64,000 nucleotides of DNA from Thiodiazotropha sp040506775. Lineage in GTDB: Bacteria > Pseudomonadota > Gammaproteobacteria > Chromatiales > Chromatiaceae. Location: assembly GCA_040506775.1 (NCBI GenBank), contig JBEVWC010000002.1:496001-560000 (forward strand). The letters are read 5' to 3'. This document shows, one piece after another, positions 17,691 to 25,917 of the stretch (positions are counted from its first letter, which is position 1; each line of letters begins with the position of its first letter). Position numbers and translations under genes: made by a program. The notes beneath the pieces were generated by a model that was given only the letters and a program-made list of their open reading frames with translations, did no database searches and was not told the DNA's origin.

Positions 17691-19032
17691 GAATCTGTTC
17701 CGGACGTTGATCGATGACACGTCGTGCCTTGAATGCGGTACGTGGAAAGCTACCCGGTGCAAGGACCATGACGGTCATTCTCAATCCCAGCATCGCCTGC
17801 AGGCGCTGCTCCGCCTGTGACTTGAAACGGGCATGCTCCGTGTTTTCGCACTCGGTCTCGATCACCACTTCGTCGAGCTCGCCCCGGCGTTCCAGACGGA
17901 TGCGGAACTCCACCCCCATGTCCGGAATACCTCTCAGTACATCCTCTACATCGGAGGGATAGAATTTCACTCCCCGTACAATGATCATATCGTCCAGTCG
18001 GCCGATGATGCCATGGGGCATGCGGGGATAGGTTCGTCCGCAGGCACAGGGCTGGCGGGTCATCAGGGTCTCATCACCCGGGTAGTAGCGGATCATGGGC
18101 TGTGACCGGCGCCACAGGTGGGTATACACCACCGCCCCGCGTTGCTCGTAACCAAGACCCCGGTTCGGGTCGAGGGGATCGACCACCTCGGTGTAATCGA
18201 TGTCCTGGTAGACATGCATGCCGGTGCCGTGTGCGCACTCCATGTTACTGCAGGGATGCAGTTCAGCCACATTCCCGAAATCGATGGCCCGGATTCCAAA
18301 ACCGGCCTCGAGTCGTTGCTTCACCGCCGGAATACCCGCTCCGGGTTCGCCGCCGAAAAAACCCAGGCGCAACGGCCCGGAGGCCAGATCGATACCTTCG
18401 GCACGGGCCGTCTCGAGAATGTGCAGACAGAATGAAGGGGTTCCGCAGATCACCGTGGCCCCCACCTGTTGCAACATGAGGATCTGGCGCAAGGTATCGC
18501 CACCTGCCATGGGAAGGACTTTTGCTCCAATCCGTTCGGCCGCTCCCAACAGTCCCCATCCCCCGACATACAGGCTCAGGGGAAAGACGATCTGAACGAT
18601 ATCGTCGGGGCGCATTCCGGCCCCCCAGCACTGAAGTGCCTGCTGCTCTGAAATCTGTTCCCAGTCCGCTTTGGAGATGGCAAACAGGGTTGGCTGCCCG
18701 GTGGTACCGGAGGTGCCTTGAATGCGGGCTACCTCATTGAATTCAATCCCAAGGTAATTGCCAAACGGGGGAAAATCCTTTTGAGACTGGCGAAGCATGG
18801 GTTTCGTCACCACCGGTATCTTTTGTGTAAAATCCTCCAGTGAACGGATATCCTCCGGTGTCACTCCATGGGCATCATAAAGCTTCCGGTAGAACGGTAT
18901 GCCTGGATAGACATAGTCGAGTTGTATCTTAATGCGCTCCAGTATCCGGTCATTGCGCTGCTGCTCAGAAGCGGTCTCCCGAATCCGGTCCCAGAAAGGT
19001 TCATCGTTGGATCTCATGCGATGCCGGTTCAT
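17683..19032 (-). CDS. PaaK-like adenylate-forming ligase
   Basis: A 449-residue protein of the phenylacetate-CoA ligase (PaaK/CapK) branch of adenylate-forming enzymes. The ATP loop is QGTSGTTGQPT near residue 105, FFGGEPG is near 225, and a C-terminal AMP-binding domain starts near IIGRLDDMIIVRGVKFYP. A CxxxxC pair (PCSNMEC) and CACG match metal-binding cysteines seen in some PaaK relatives. In polysaccharide loci, CapK-like members activate acyl groups for transfer, which fits coupling to the NeuD-like gene. The acid substrate is unknown. Confidence 0.85.
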   Translation of the reverse strand: MNRHRMRSNDEPFWDRIRETASEQQRNDRILERIKIQLDYVYPGIPFYRKLYDAHGVTPEDIRSLEDFTQKIPVVTKPMLRQSQKDFPPFGNYLGIEFNEVARIQGTSGTTGQPTLFAISKADWEQISEQQALQCWGAGMRPDDIVQIVFPLSLYVGGWGLLGAAERIGAKVLPMAGGDTLRQILMLQQVGATVICGTPSFCLHILETARAEGIDLASGPLRLGFFGGEPGAGIPAVKQRLEAGFGIRAIDFGNVAELHPCSNMECAHGTGMHVYQDIDYTEVVDPLDPNRGLGYEQRGAVVYTHLWRRSQPMIRYYPGDETLMTRQPCACGRTYPRMPHGIIGRLDDMIIVRGVKFYPSDVEDVLRGIPDMGVEFRIRLERRGELDEVVIETECENTEHARFKSQAEQRLQAMLGLRMTVMVLAPGSFPRTAFKARRVIDQRPEQIHE

Positions 19033-19060
19033 GGTTTCAAAAACGGTTAGTATAGCAACA

Positions 19061-19846
19061 ATGCAATGCCTGATATGTCAAAGCGCCCTGCGACCGTTCA
19101 TGACCAAATCCTTCGAACGTTTCAATCTCGATCGAGTGGTCTATGAGGTCTGCGGCGAATGCGGTTGTGTCCATGCCAGGACGCTACTAGACCTGCCAGA
19201 GGAACAATGGCGAAACATTTGCCATGATTATCATGGCGGCTACAGGGCCCAGGACGATAATCCGGATGACCCGCGTTGGCGGAAACGTCTCAACGCCCAA
19301 GCCGAGGTGTTGTTGTCTTTGAGGGCATCACAGCTGCTTCCGACCAACACCGAATGGCTCGATTTCGGGTGCGGCGACGGCGATCTGTTGAATCTGCTCA
19401 ATCAGGGGGGGCTTCAGGTACTGGGCTATGATCCATACTGGCACAAAGCGGTATATCTCAGTGAAACCGAACTGCTGCCGGGCCGGTTTCCAGTGGTGTT
19501 GAATACCGCTACGCTCGAACACCTGCGCGATCGGGAAAGTCTCGACCGGGTGGGCTCGCTGGTCAGTCCCGATGGCGTCCTGGCATTACACACCCTGGTG
19601 CGCGGTGAGATACCCAGGGATCCTGATTGGTTCTACCTTCTTCCGGTACATACCCTGATGTTTACCAACCGGGCCATGAGCCTGTTGTTCGAACAGTGGA
19701 ACTTCGACTGTTCACTCTATGCGGTGGAAGCGAGACTCTGGCTGTGGTTTCGCCAACCCCTGCTGGAGGAATTGAAACGTGTTGTCCATGAGCATGAATC
19801 CGAGGATTGGCAAACATCCCGGGGATTCCTGGCTTACTGGCCCTGA
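19061..19846 (+). CDS. Class I SAM-dependent methyltransferase with N-terminal zinc-ribbon-like cysteines
   Basis: A 261-residue protein starting MQCLICQSALRPF. CxxC at 3-6 and CGECGC near 31-36 look like a small zinc ribbon, as in the C-methyltransferases of deoxysugar pathways. The SAM-binding motif LDFGCGDGDLLNLL is near 100. LNTATLEHLRD and SPDGVLALHT follow the usual Methyltransf_23 order. ATG at 19061 was chosen because the longer frame overlaps the divergent ligase. It is 12 bases ahead of the sulfotransferase gene, so they probably share a transcript. A sugar or surface-glycan target is likely but unproven. Confidence 0.83.
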   Translation: MQCLICQSALRPFMTKSFERFNLDRVVYEVCGECGCVHARTLLDLPEEQWRNICHDYHGGYRAQDDNPDDPRWRKRLNAQAEVLLSLRASQLLPTNTEWLDFGCGDGDLLNLLNQGGLQVLGYDPYWHKAVYLSETELLPGRFPVVLNTATLEHLRDRESLDRVGSLVSPDGVLALHTLVRGEIPRDPDWFYLLPVHTLMFTNRAMSLLFEQWNFDCSLYAVEARLWLWFRQPLLEELKRVVHEHESEDWQTSRGFLAYWP

Positions 19847-19858
19847 ACGAGACAAGCC

Positions 19859-20887
19859 ATGTCTGAAGAGATGCGAAACGAAACCCGAACCAAGGCGTTT
19901 CAACGGAACGAAGAGCTGGAGATGTTGCTGGAGTCGCTCAACAGCACACTATCCCAAGCTGAACAGGTATCACTGGACAACTTCACCGCGCCCCGTTATC
20001 CCTTGATTCTGATTATGGGCGGACCCCGTTCAGGCACCACCTTGTTGCTGCAATGGCTCGCCGCCAGCGGGCATTTCGGCTACCCCTCCAACCTGCTTGC
20101 CCGGTTTTACCGGGCCCCGCGCATCGGTGCGATGATTCAGGAGATGTTGCTCAATCCCCGTTATCGCTACCGAGAGGATTTTGCTGACCTGCAACCCTAC
20201 GGCTATGCACACAGTTTCTCATCCGATCTGGGTAAGACCGAAGGGCTCGCGGCGCCTAACGTGTTCTGGTATTTCTGGCGCCGTTTCTTCGACTTCGGTG
20301 AACGCCCCTTTCTTGACGAGACAAAATGGCAGCAGGCCAACAGCCGGGATTTTGTGAGGGAACTGGCCGCTATGGAGGCGGTATTCGACAAGCCATTCGT
20401 CATGAAAGGCATCATTGCCAACTGGAACGTAGCCCAGCTGAACGCCTTGTTCGAACACGTCCTGTTCATTCATGTGCGTCGGGATCCCGCGCAACAGATC
20501 AACTCCATACTCAAGGCCCGGGAGCGGTTCCGCGGAGATCGAAAACTGTGGTGGGGTTTCAAAACACCGGAATTCGATTCTCTGGAATTCGATTCGGCCG
20601 AGGCGGAGATTGCTGCGCAGATATTTTTTACCCGCCGTGCTCTGAGCCAGGCATTCGAACAACTCCCCAGCGAACGATGGCTGGAAGTGGATTATGAGCT
20701 GTTCTGTGAAAATCCGGCAGCTACATATCAGCAGATTTGCGAACGTCTCGAACGCCAGCGCTATTCCATCACGGATGCCTACCAGGGACCGGAGAAATAC
20801 CGGAACAACAACCAGTCGGTGAATGTCCCGTTACAGCACCTGGATGCGGTCTATCGCAAGCTGGTACTCGAGTACACAGAGACTTGA
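19859..20887 (+). CDS. Sulfotransferase family protein
   Basis: A 342-residue protein with the PAPS-binding loop GGPRSGTT (residues 55-62) after a beta strand. The VLFIHVRRDPAQQINSIL segment contains the 3'-phosphate-binding Arg/Ser region. It should transfer sulfate from 3'-phosphoadenosine 5'-phosphosulfate to a glycan, lipid or peptide hydroxyl. No signal peptide or membrane segment is seen. It lies 12 bases after a methyltransferase gene in the modification island. Confidence 0.88.
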   Translation: MSEEMRNETRTKAFQRNEELEMLLESLNSTLSQAEQVSLDNFTAPRYPLILIMGGPRSGTTLLLQWLAASGHFGYPSNLLARFYRAPRIGAMIQEMLLNPRYRYREDFADLQPYGYAHSFSSDLGKTEGLAAPNVFWYFWRRFFDFGERPFLDETKWQQANSRDFVRELAAMEAVFDKPFVMKGIIANWNVAQLNALFEHVLFIHVRRDPAQQINSILKARERFRGDRKLWWGFKTPEFDSLEFDSAEAEIAAQIFFTRRALSQAFEQLPSERWLEVDYELFCENPAATYQQICERLERQRYSITDAYQGPEKYRNNNQSVNVPLQHLDAVYRKLVLEYTET

Positions 20888-20891
20888 GCCG

Positions 20892-20913
20892 CTAGTGTAG
20901 GACACTACACTAG
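20892..20913. terminator. Short hairpin between convergent sulfotransferase and aminotransferase genes
   Basis: Perfect nine-base arms CTAGTGTAG (20892-20900) and CTACACTAG (20905-20913) around a GACA loop fill almost the whole 28-base gap between convergent stop codons. There is no T-run, so termination is inferred from position. The CTAG ends recall those of the palindromic repeat at 10317-10414. Confidence 0.5.
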
Positions 20914-20915
20914 AT

Positions 20916-22082
20916 TCAAACCAACAGGGTTCGTAGCACAGCGGCGATCCCCGGAACCATATCCGGGGTAACGGCAAAGCCGGCGGGCATTACAATAATC
21001 CGCTCGGTGACCACCTCGGTATGTTTTAGATTCCGTTCTGCCTCGGGAAACAACTCACGATAAGGCATCATGCGATGACAGCCGGGCCAGAAGTATCGAC
21101 GGGCCAGGATGTTCTCCGCGTGCAATGCCTTGATGATTTCATCCCGTCCCAGTTTACAGTCTGCTTCGGTTTCAAGAACCACGTACTGATAGTTGCTGTC
21201 CTGGCTTTCATCCATCATCAGCAACTTTATACCGGGTACGTCCCCGAGTGCTTCCCGGTAGGCTGAATAGACCTGACGATTGTGTGCCAGAAGCGTTTCC
21301 AGGGCTTCCAGATTGGCCAGTCCCATAGCAGCGGATATCTCGTTCATCTTGCCATTGGTTCCGGCACAAACCACCTGGTCGACCCCTGCAAAGCCGAAAT
21401 TTCGCATCAGTTTCAGCTGATCCGCCAGCTCGTCCTGATTGGTCAGCACCGCCCCGCCCTCCAGGGTGTGAAAAAACTTGGTGGCGTGAAAACTGAGCAC
21501 CTCACAATCTCCGAAATTGCCCACCCGTTTCCCCTGATGGGAGCAGCCGAAGGCGTGGGCCGCATCATAGATGAGCTTCAGATCATGACGCTCCGCCAAC
21601 CGTTGCAGCGCCTCCACCGGCGCCATACGTCCCCAAAGGTGGACACCGATGATCGCGCTGGTACGCTCAGTGATCAGGCGACGCACGGATTCGGGATCCA
21701 GGTTGTGACTGAGCGGATCGATGTCTGCAAAAACCGGCGTCAAGCCATGCCAGTGCAGTGCATGGGCGGTGGCCACATAGGTGTGGGAGGGTAGAATCAC
21801 CTCCCCTTCCAGCTGTAACGCGCGGATCGCGATTTCCAGTCCCAGAGTACCGCTGCTCATGGCGACACAGTGTTTTACCTGGTGGTATTCTGCAACCCGT
21901 CGTTCCAGTTCCTGCACCACCGGTCCGTTGTTGGTCAGCCAGAGCCGGTCGAGTATCTGCCCGGTGGTACGCAAAAAACCGTCCCGATTTGCCACGTGCG
22001 GACGCCCCACATGCAGGGGTTCGGGGAACGTGGGCTCCGCGCCATTGATAGCAAGGTTATGGGCTGATGTAATGGTTTTCAT
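20916..22082 (-). CDS. DegT/DnrJ/EryC1/StrS family PLP aminotransferase
   Basis: A 388-residue PLP-dependent sugar aminotransferase-like protein. The internal aldimine lysine is K202 in SFHATKFFHTLEGG. The family features MSSGTLGLEIA near 75 and YDAAHAFGC near 172 are in place. These enzymes form aminodeoxy sugars on nucleotide sugars, which suits the neighbouring NeuD-like acyltransferase that would acylate the amine (inference). ATG at 22082 is preferred; an in-frame TTG lies at 22097. Confidence 0.9.
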   Translation of the reverse strand: MKTITSAHNLAINGAEPTFPEPLHVGRPHVANRDGFLRTTGQILDRLWLTNNGPVVQELERRVAEYHQVKHCVAMSSGTLGLEIAIRALQLEGEVILPSHTYVATAHALHWHGLTPVFADIDPLSHNLDPESVRRLITERTSAIIGVHLWGRMAPVEALQRLAERHDLKLIYDAAHAFGCSHQGKRVGNFGDCEVLSFHATKFFHTLEGGAVLTNQDELADQLKLMRNFGFAGVDQVVCAGTNGKMNEISAAMGLANLEALETLLAHNRQVYSAYREALGDVPGIKLLMMDESQDSNYQYVVLETEADCKLGRDEIIKALHAENILARRYFWPGCHRMMPYRELFPEAERNLKHTEVVTERIIVMPAGFAVTPDMVPGIAAVLRTLLV

Positions 22083-22273
22083 GAAACGGAAAGACAAAAG
22101 TCATGTGACTTCTGAATATACACCAGAGTCTGCCGCTCAGCTAACCACCCCAAGGGATTGGCCTGCGGCGGATTGTTGGCTCCTTCCAATCGTCCGGATC
22201 AATGCAAGCGGCCGGTGCATGCCAGACCTAAGTGACACGCAACGGCCGCAGGGATGTCGAAAAATACCCGAGC

Positions 22274-22669
22274 CTATGCCGCGCGGATATTAATCTTGCG
22301 CGGTTGATACTGCTCGCGTTTGGGAATCCTCATCGCCAGTACGCCATTCTTCAGCACTGCTTCGATTTTCTCCACATCCAGTTCGTTGCTGATGGTAAAA
22401 CTGCGCTGATAGCGAGTGGGTCTCAGCCCGGCGACATGCAGATCGGTCCCGCTGGGCATCGGAATATCGATGCGCGCGTCGATGGAGAGAATCTCCTGGT
22501 CTACCTGAATATCCAGACCCTCCGTGGATACACCGGGAAGATCTGCAATCAGGGTGATGCCCTGTTTATCTTCGTAGATATCCACATTCGGCCGGGTCGC
22601 CCTTTGAGGCACCTCGGCTTTACGGATTTCGTTGTTCTCCTGCTTGATCATCTGATTTTGGTTGCTCAT
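22274..22669 (-). CDS. Small heat-shock protein (Hsp20/alpha-crystallin), second of pair
   Basis: A 131-residue Hsp20 family chaperone. The alpha-crystallin domain spans about 28-120 and ends with the GVLAMRIPKRE motif. It should hold unfolding proteins as an oligomer without using ATP. GGAG nine bases before the ATG at 22669 favours that start over the ATG at 22678. It is 43 bases downstream of another Hsp20 gene and probably shares its heat-shock promoter. Its short N-terminal arm suggests partnership with the longer paralogue. Confidence 0.92.
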   Translation of the reverse strand: MSNQNQMIKQENNEIRKAEVPQRATRPNVDIYEDKQGITLIADLPGVSTEGLDIQVDQEILSIDARIDIPMPSGTDLHVAGLRPTRYQRSFTISNELDVEKIEAVLKNGVLAMRIPKREQYQPRKINIRAA

Positions 22670-22712
22670 GTCATTCATCTCCGATATTCAATAGTGTTGA
22701 GGCACAATCTGT

Positions 22713-23159
22713 TCACTGAACCTTGATCTGAATTGGTTTAGGTGGCTCGCGCCGGGGAATCGTGATCAACAGAACACCATTTTCGTAGTGCGCATCCACA
22801 CGACTCTCATCGATGTCGTCCGGCAGGTTGATGACATGATGGAATTCTCCATCGAAGCGTTCCTTGCGCAGGAAACCTTCTGCCTGTTCCTCTTTCGCCA
22901 ACACGCGTTTGCCATGAACCACCAGTTGATTGCGATCAACCGTGATTTCGAAACCGTCGGGGTCCATGCCTGCTGCGAACAGCGCGATGTCGACCTGCTC
23001 CGTAGAGGTGGCAAGGCTGACCGGCGGGTAGTTGCTCGCCTGGGACACCCGCGCGCGATGTTTCAACCCGACGGCGTCGAACAGGCGGTCCATTTCCCGC
23101 TCCATATGACGAAACTGATGGAACAGACTGTCTTCCAGAGGACGTTGTTTCAGGTACAT
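22713..23159 (-). CDS. Small heat-shock protein (Hsp20/alpha-crystallin), first of pair
   Basis: A 148-residue Hsp20 chaperone, with an N-terminal arm (RHMEREMDRLFDAVG) and an alpha-crystallin domain from about 45 to 140 ending in ENGVLLITIPRRE. The C-terminal PKPIQIKV provides an I-x-I/V anchoring motif. ATG at 23159 is chosen because GGAGAGAG lies directly upstream. It is led by a sigma-32-like promoter at 23196-23224. Paired, diverged Hsp20 genes are common in proteobacteria. Confidence 0.93.
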   Translation of the reverse strand: MYLKQRPLEDSLFHQFRHMEREMDRLFDAVGLKHRARVSQASNYPPVSLATSTEQVDIALFAAGMDPDGFEITVDRNQLVVHGKRVLAKEEQAEGFLRKERFDGEFHHVINLPDDIDESRVDAHYENGVLLITIPRREPPKPIQIKVQ

Positions 23160-23195
23160 TGACTCTCTCCTATCCGTTGTAACTTGTTGCATAGG

Positions 23196-23224
23196 AGATA
23201 GGGATTGGGCTGAAAAATTTCAAG
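23196..23224 (-). promoter_or_regulatory. Sigma-32 (heat shock) promoter for the hsp20 pair
   Basis: On the minus strand the -35 box is CTTGAAA (23218-23224), followed by a 14-base spacer and CCCTATCT (23196-23203). This matches the RpoH consensus CTTGAAA-N13/14-CCCATNT closely. It lies 37 bases upstream of the first hsp20 start codon. Confidence 0.85.
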
Positions 23225-23504
23225 AGTCCGGTTTAAAACCCCGGTGTGAAACCTTTGTCGGACGATCGGAAAATGAAGCCGTAGCCTGCCGCCGAATGCT
23301 CATGCTGGGTGCTCGGACAGGACTACGCGAATAAAAGCACCTGAGAAAAACCGATCCGGTGGGATCTGGGCGCAGGGATACCCATAAGAAGATGCCACGG
23401 CAGATGCCGTGGCATGCGAAGACGGTGTCGAGCGCAGGTCCGGGAGATTGTTAACAGGCCCTAAAGTACCGGGATCTGTTGACCTAACCTGGCCGGTAGC
23501 CGGT
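23225..23504. other. Intergenic region with hairpin
   Basis: No supported gene. A perfect hairpin with arms ATGCCACGGC (23392-23401) and GCCGTGGCAT (23406-23415) lies in the middle. It has no T-run on either strand, so a structured RNA end, protein site or repeat is as likely as a terminator. Confidence 0.45.
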
Positions 23505-23744
23505 CTAGCGGGTATATCCCATGCACTCTTTCAAATTGACACCGGGAATCAGGGAAACCACCATGACCACGAGAATGATCACCGGGCTGAACAGGATCAT
23601 CCCAAGCGCAAAAGTCTGAAGGGTGAGAAGGTAGGCTTCGCTGGCGAGAAGATGCGCCAGGACTTCCAGGAACATGCCTCCAATCAGAAAAAAACCAGCC
23701 AAACTGAAGGCGCGACGTAAATATTTGCAATTCAGGAACAACAT
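23505..23744 (-). CDS. Small two-helix membrane protein, unknown
   Basis: A 79-residue hypothetical protein starting MLFLNCKYLRR, with two hydrophobic segments (about 10-32 and 42-66) separated by a short loop. GAGGTG lies seven bases before the ATG at 23744. Hydropathy and the good ribosome-binding site support a real gene, but I recognise no family. It is divergent from the class V aminotransferase gene. Confidence 0.6.
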   Translation of the reverse strand: MLFLNCKYLRRAFSLAGFFLIGGMFLEVLAHLLASEAYLLTLQTFALGMILFSPVIILVVMVVSLIPGVNLKECMGYTR

Positions 23745-24086
23745 ACTACACCTCACTGCATTGCGTATTTGTCGTGGCGGATACTAACGGTTTCGTTGAA
23801 CCCGGTCCCTGACACATGTCAGTCCGAATCTGAGTTTCGAAACCCATATGGCGCTCACGAGCCCATTATCTCATAAATTAGATTATTATGAACTATTAAA
23901 GTTTCCTATGGCGGCCTCTTTTGAGCAATGTTTATTTGTCATCTGTCACATTTATTGCGTTGAAAGTGGGAATATTCGTTCGATTTACTGCCAGAATCCG
24001 GGTTTTGACCCGCCACCAGCACGGTTGGTCCAGAGCCTCTTAACGGGCCCAGGAGTTGTGGACACACCGAATCACGGGAGTTCAAT
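23745..24086. other. AT-rich intergenic region between divergent genes
   Basis: Promoters for the small membrane protein and the class V aminotransferase are expected here. The stretch 23865-23915 is notably AT-rich, but I could not assign clear -35/-10 boxes. An 80-codon open frame inside shows no family signature. Confidence 0.35.
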
Positions 24087-25205
24087 GTGAACCATTTCAA
24101 GCTCGACCCGGATCTGATTTATCTGAACCATGCCGCTGTCGCCCCCTGGCCCATCGTCACGGCTGAGGCCGTTGCGGATTTCGCCCGGGAAAACACAACC
24201 CGGGGCGCGTACGACTACCCCCACTGGCTGATGAAGGAAAAGGCCCTGCGGGTACTGGGGGCACGGCTGCTCAATGCACCGTCCGAGAGCGACATCGCCC
24301 TGTTGAAAAACACTTCAGAAGGTCTCTCCCTGGTTGCCTACGGTATCGACTGGCAAGCGGGGGACCGGGTGGTCTCGATAGCCCAGGAATTCCCTTCCAA
24401 CCGTATCGTCTGGGAGTCCCTGCGTGACCGGGGTGTGGAGGTCCGGTTACTTGACCTGGATGGCTGCGACGACCCCGAAGACGCATTGATCAGTCTGTGC
24501 GACGAGCGAACCCGGTTGCTCTCGGTGAGTTCCGTGCAATACGCAAGCGGTACCCGTTTGAGACTTGAACAATTGGGTCAACACTGCAGCGCACAGGGCA
24601 TCCTGTTCGTGGTGGACGCAATCCAAAGCCTGGGCGTGGTGCCTTTCGATGTACAGGCCTGTCAGGCGGACGTGGTTGTCGCGGATGGCCACAAATGGCT
24701 GTTGGGCCCTGAGGGGTTGGCCCTGTTCTATTGCCGGGACACTCTGCGTGAGCACCTGCGTCTGCATCAGTATGGCTGGCACATGGTGGAGTCCGCCGGT
24801 GACTTCGATCGCAAGGATTGGCAGGCCGCCGGCAGTGCGCAACGGTTTGAATGTGGCAGCCCCAATATGCTGGGTATTCATGCCCTGCATGCCAGTCTGT
24901 CCCTGTTGCTGGACACCGGAATCGAGCATATATCCCAGAGTGTTGAGCACCTCACCCAGGGAATCATCGAAAAGGTGGACGCCAGGGGTTTTGAACTGCT
25001 GACACCACGCAGTACCGAATCCCGGGCAGGCATCGTAACCTTTCGTGTACCTGACAGAGACAACCAGCGCCTCTACCGCGATCTGATGGAAACCCGGGTA
25101 GTGTGTGCCCATCGAGGGGGTGGGATCCGCTTTTCACCCCATTTCCACAACACACCTGAACAGATCGAAACGGCGTTTAACCGCCTTGATAAACAGCTTG
25201 TATGA
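24087..25205 (+). CDS. Class V PLP-dependent aminotransferase (cysteine desulfurase/kynureninase-like fold)
   Basis: A 372-residue protein beginning MNHFKLDPDLIYLNHAAVAP, typical of class V aminotransferases. The PLP lysine is K203 in VVADGHKWLLGPEG and the aspartate is in FVVDAIQSLG. No catalytic cysteine loop like that of IscS/SufS is apparent near the C-terminus, where the sequence reads VVCAHRGGGIRFSPH, so an aminotransferase or lyase role is favoured over classical cysteine desulfurase. The start is GTG at 24087 after GGGAG. It stands alone, upstream of the sulfur-globule-type gene but separated by 290 bases. Confidence 0.85.
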   Translation: MNHFKLDPDLIYLNHAAVAPWPIVTAEAVADFARENTTRGAYDYPHWLMKEKALRVLGARLLNAPSESDIALLKNTSEGLSLVAYGIDWQAGDRVVSIAQEFPSNRIVWESLRDRGVEVRLLDLDGCDDPEDALISLCDERTRLLSVSSVQYASGTRLRLEQLGQHCSAQGILFVVDAIQSLGVVPFDVQACQADVVVADGHKWLLGPEGLALFYCRDTLREHLRLHQYGWHMVESAGDFDRKDWQAAGSAQRFECGSPNMLGIHALHASLSLLLDTGIEHISQSVEHLTQGIIEKVDARGFELLTPRSTESRAGIVTFRVPDRDNQRLYRDLMETRVVCAHRGGGIRFSPHFHNTPEQIETAFNRLDKQLV

Positions 25206-25496
25206 AACGGTTCTCTGAAGGGTGGTCGATCGGGGACCTTGGCGAGGTGTTGTGGTGTATTTGCAGTGGATATATTAATAACCACTAATTTAGTGATTCA
25301 GATCAAAATAATAATTTTCCGCTAACATATATTAACTGTGTACCCCTCTCCCACCTCGGGTGCAGAGGTGTCGCAACAGTCGGTTCAGGGAATTGTCTAC
25401 ACGACAGGGACCGCACAACAACAGAGAGGATCGGGTATGGGATTACCCACTGAATCCGTACTATCACAAACGAGCTAAGAAGGAGAAACAGACGCC
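25206..25496 (+). promoter_or_regulatory. Long upstream region of sulfur-globule-type gene
   Basis: It contains an imperfect operator-like palindrome with arms CACTAA (25283-25288) and TTAGTG (25290-25295), AT-rich DNA, and a hairpin with arms CACCTC (25352-25357) and GAGGTG (25365-25370). AAGGAG before the ATG at 25497 is a strong ribosome-binding site, as expected for a highly made protein. I could not assign the promoter boxes firmly. Confidence 0.45.
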
Positions 25497-25814
25497 ATGA
25501 AAAAAACACTGAAAACTGTATTGCTCACCGCAGTGGCTGGATCCGCACTCCTCGCCACAGTTCCGGCACAGGCATTCTTCGGAGGCTGGGGCCCCTGGGA
25601 CTGGTTTGATGATGACTACTATGACGGTCCCTGGGGCTATGGTCCCTACGGATATCCGGGATATGGCTATCCGGGATACGGTTATGGCTACCCCGGTTAC
25701 GGTTATGGCTATCCAGGTTACGGCTATGGCTATCCCGGCTACTACGGCGCACCTTACGGCTATCCCTATGCCGCACCACAGGCCGCTCCCGCACCGGCGC
25801 AAAAGACCGAATAA
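25497..25814 (+). CDS. Sulfur globule protein-like Gly/Tyr/Pro-repeat envelope protein
   Basis: A 105-residue secreted protein: signal peptide ending in VPAQA, a Trp/Asp-rich stretch, then about ten GYGYPGYG-type repeats and a short Ala/Pro tail. Composition, size and signal peptide match the sulfur globule proteins (Sgp/CV1-CV3) of Chromatiaceae and relatives, which coat periplasmic sulfur globules. The strong ribosome-binding site and terminator indicate a single, well-expressed gene. Repetitive Gly/Tyr proteins of other function exist, so the call rests on composition more than on conserved residues. It is the main sign that the organism stores elemental sulfur. Confidence 0.78.
   Translation: MKKTLKTVLLTAVAGSALLATVPAQAFFGGWGPWDWFDDDYYDGPWGYGPYGYPGYGYPGYGYGYPGYGYGYPGYGYGYPGYYGAPYGYPYAAPQAAPAPAQKTE
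25650..25742 (+). repeat. In-gene tandem repeat coding GYGYPGY units
   Basis: Imperfect tandem copies of a 15-24 base unit (GGATATCCG / GGTTATGGCTAC types) encode the Gly-Tyr-Pro repeats. Codon changes between copies are mostly synonymous, so the peptide repeat is conserved more strictly than the DNA. Confidence 0.85.
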
Positions 25815-25840
25815 TCCGAGCTGAACATTTCGACAAAAAA

Positions 25841-25867
25841 CCCCGCTTTCGAGCGGGGTTTTTTTAT
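25841..25867 (+). terminator. Rho-independent terminator after sulfur-globule-type gene
   Basis: CCCCGCT (25841-25847), TTCG loop, AGCGGGG (25852-25858), then a run of seven or more T. It lies 26 bases after the stop codon. Confidence 0.94.
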
Positions 25868-25917
25868 TTCCTCAGACCGCTGTCCCATAGGAACGGTCAC
25901 CGCATGGACCTACCTGA

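Noticed and set aside
23848..24090. An 80-codon frame before the class V aminotransferase
   Set aside because: AT-rich promoter-like DNA with no motif; it overlaps the start of a supported gene.
24087..25205. Cysteine desulfurase (IscS/SufS) for sulfur mobilisation
   Set aside because: The PLP lysine is present, but no catalytic cysteine loop near the C-terminus was found and no isc/suf genes are adjacent.
25650..25742. Possible CRISPR array from regularly spaced repeats
   Set aside because: The repeats are in frame inside a coding sequence and encode a Gly-Tyr-Pro peptide repeat without unique spacers.
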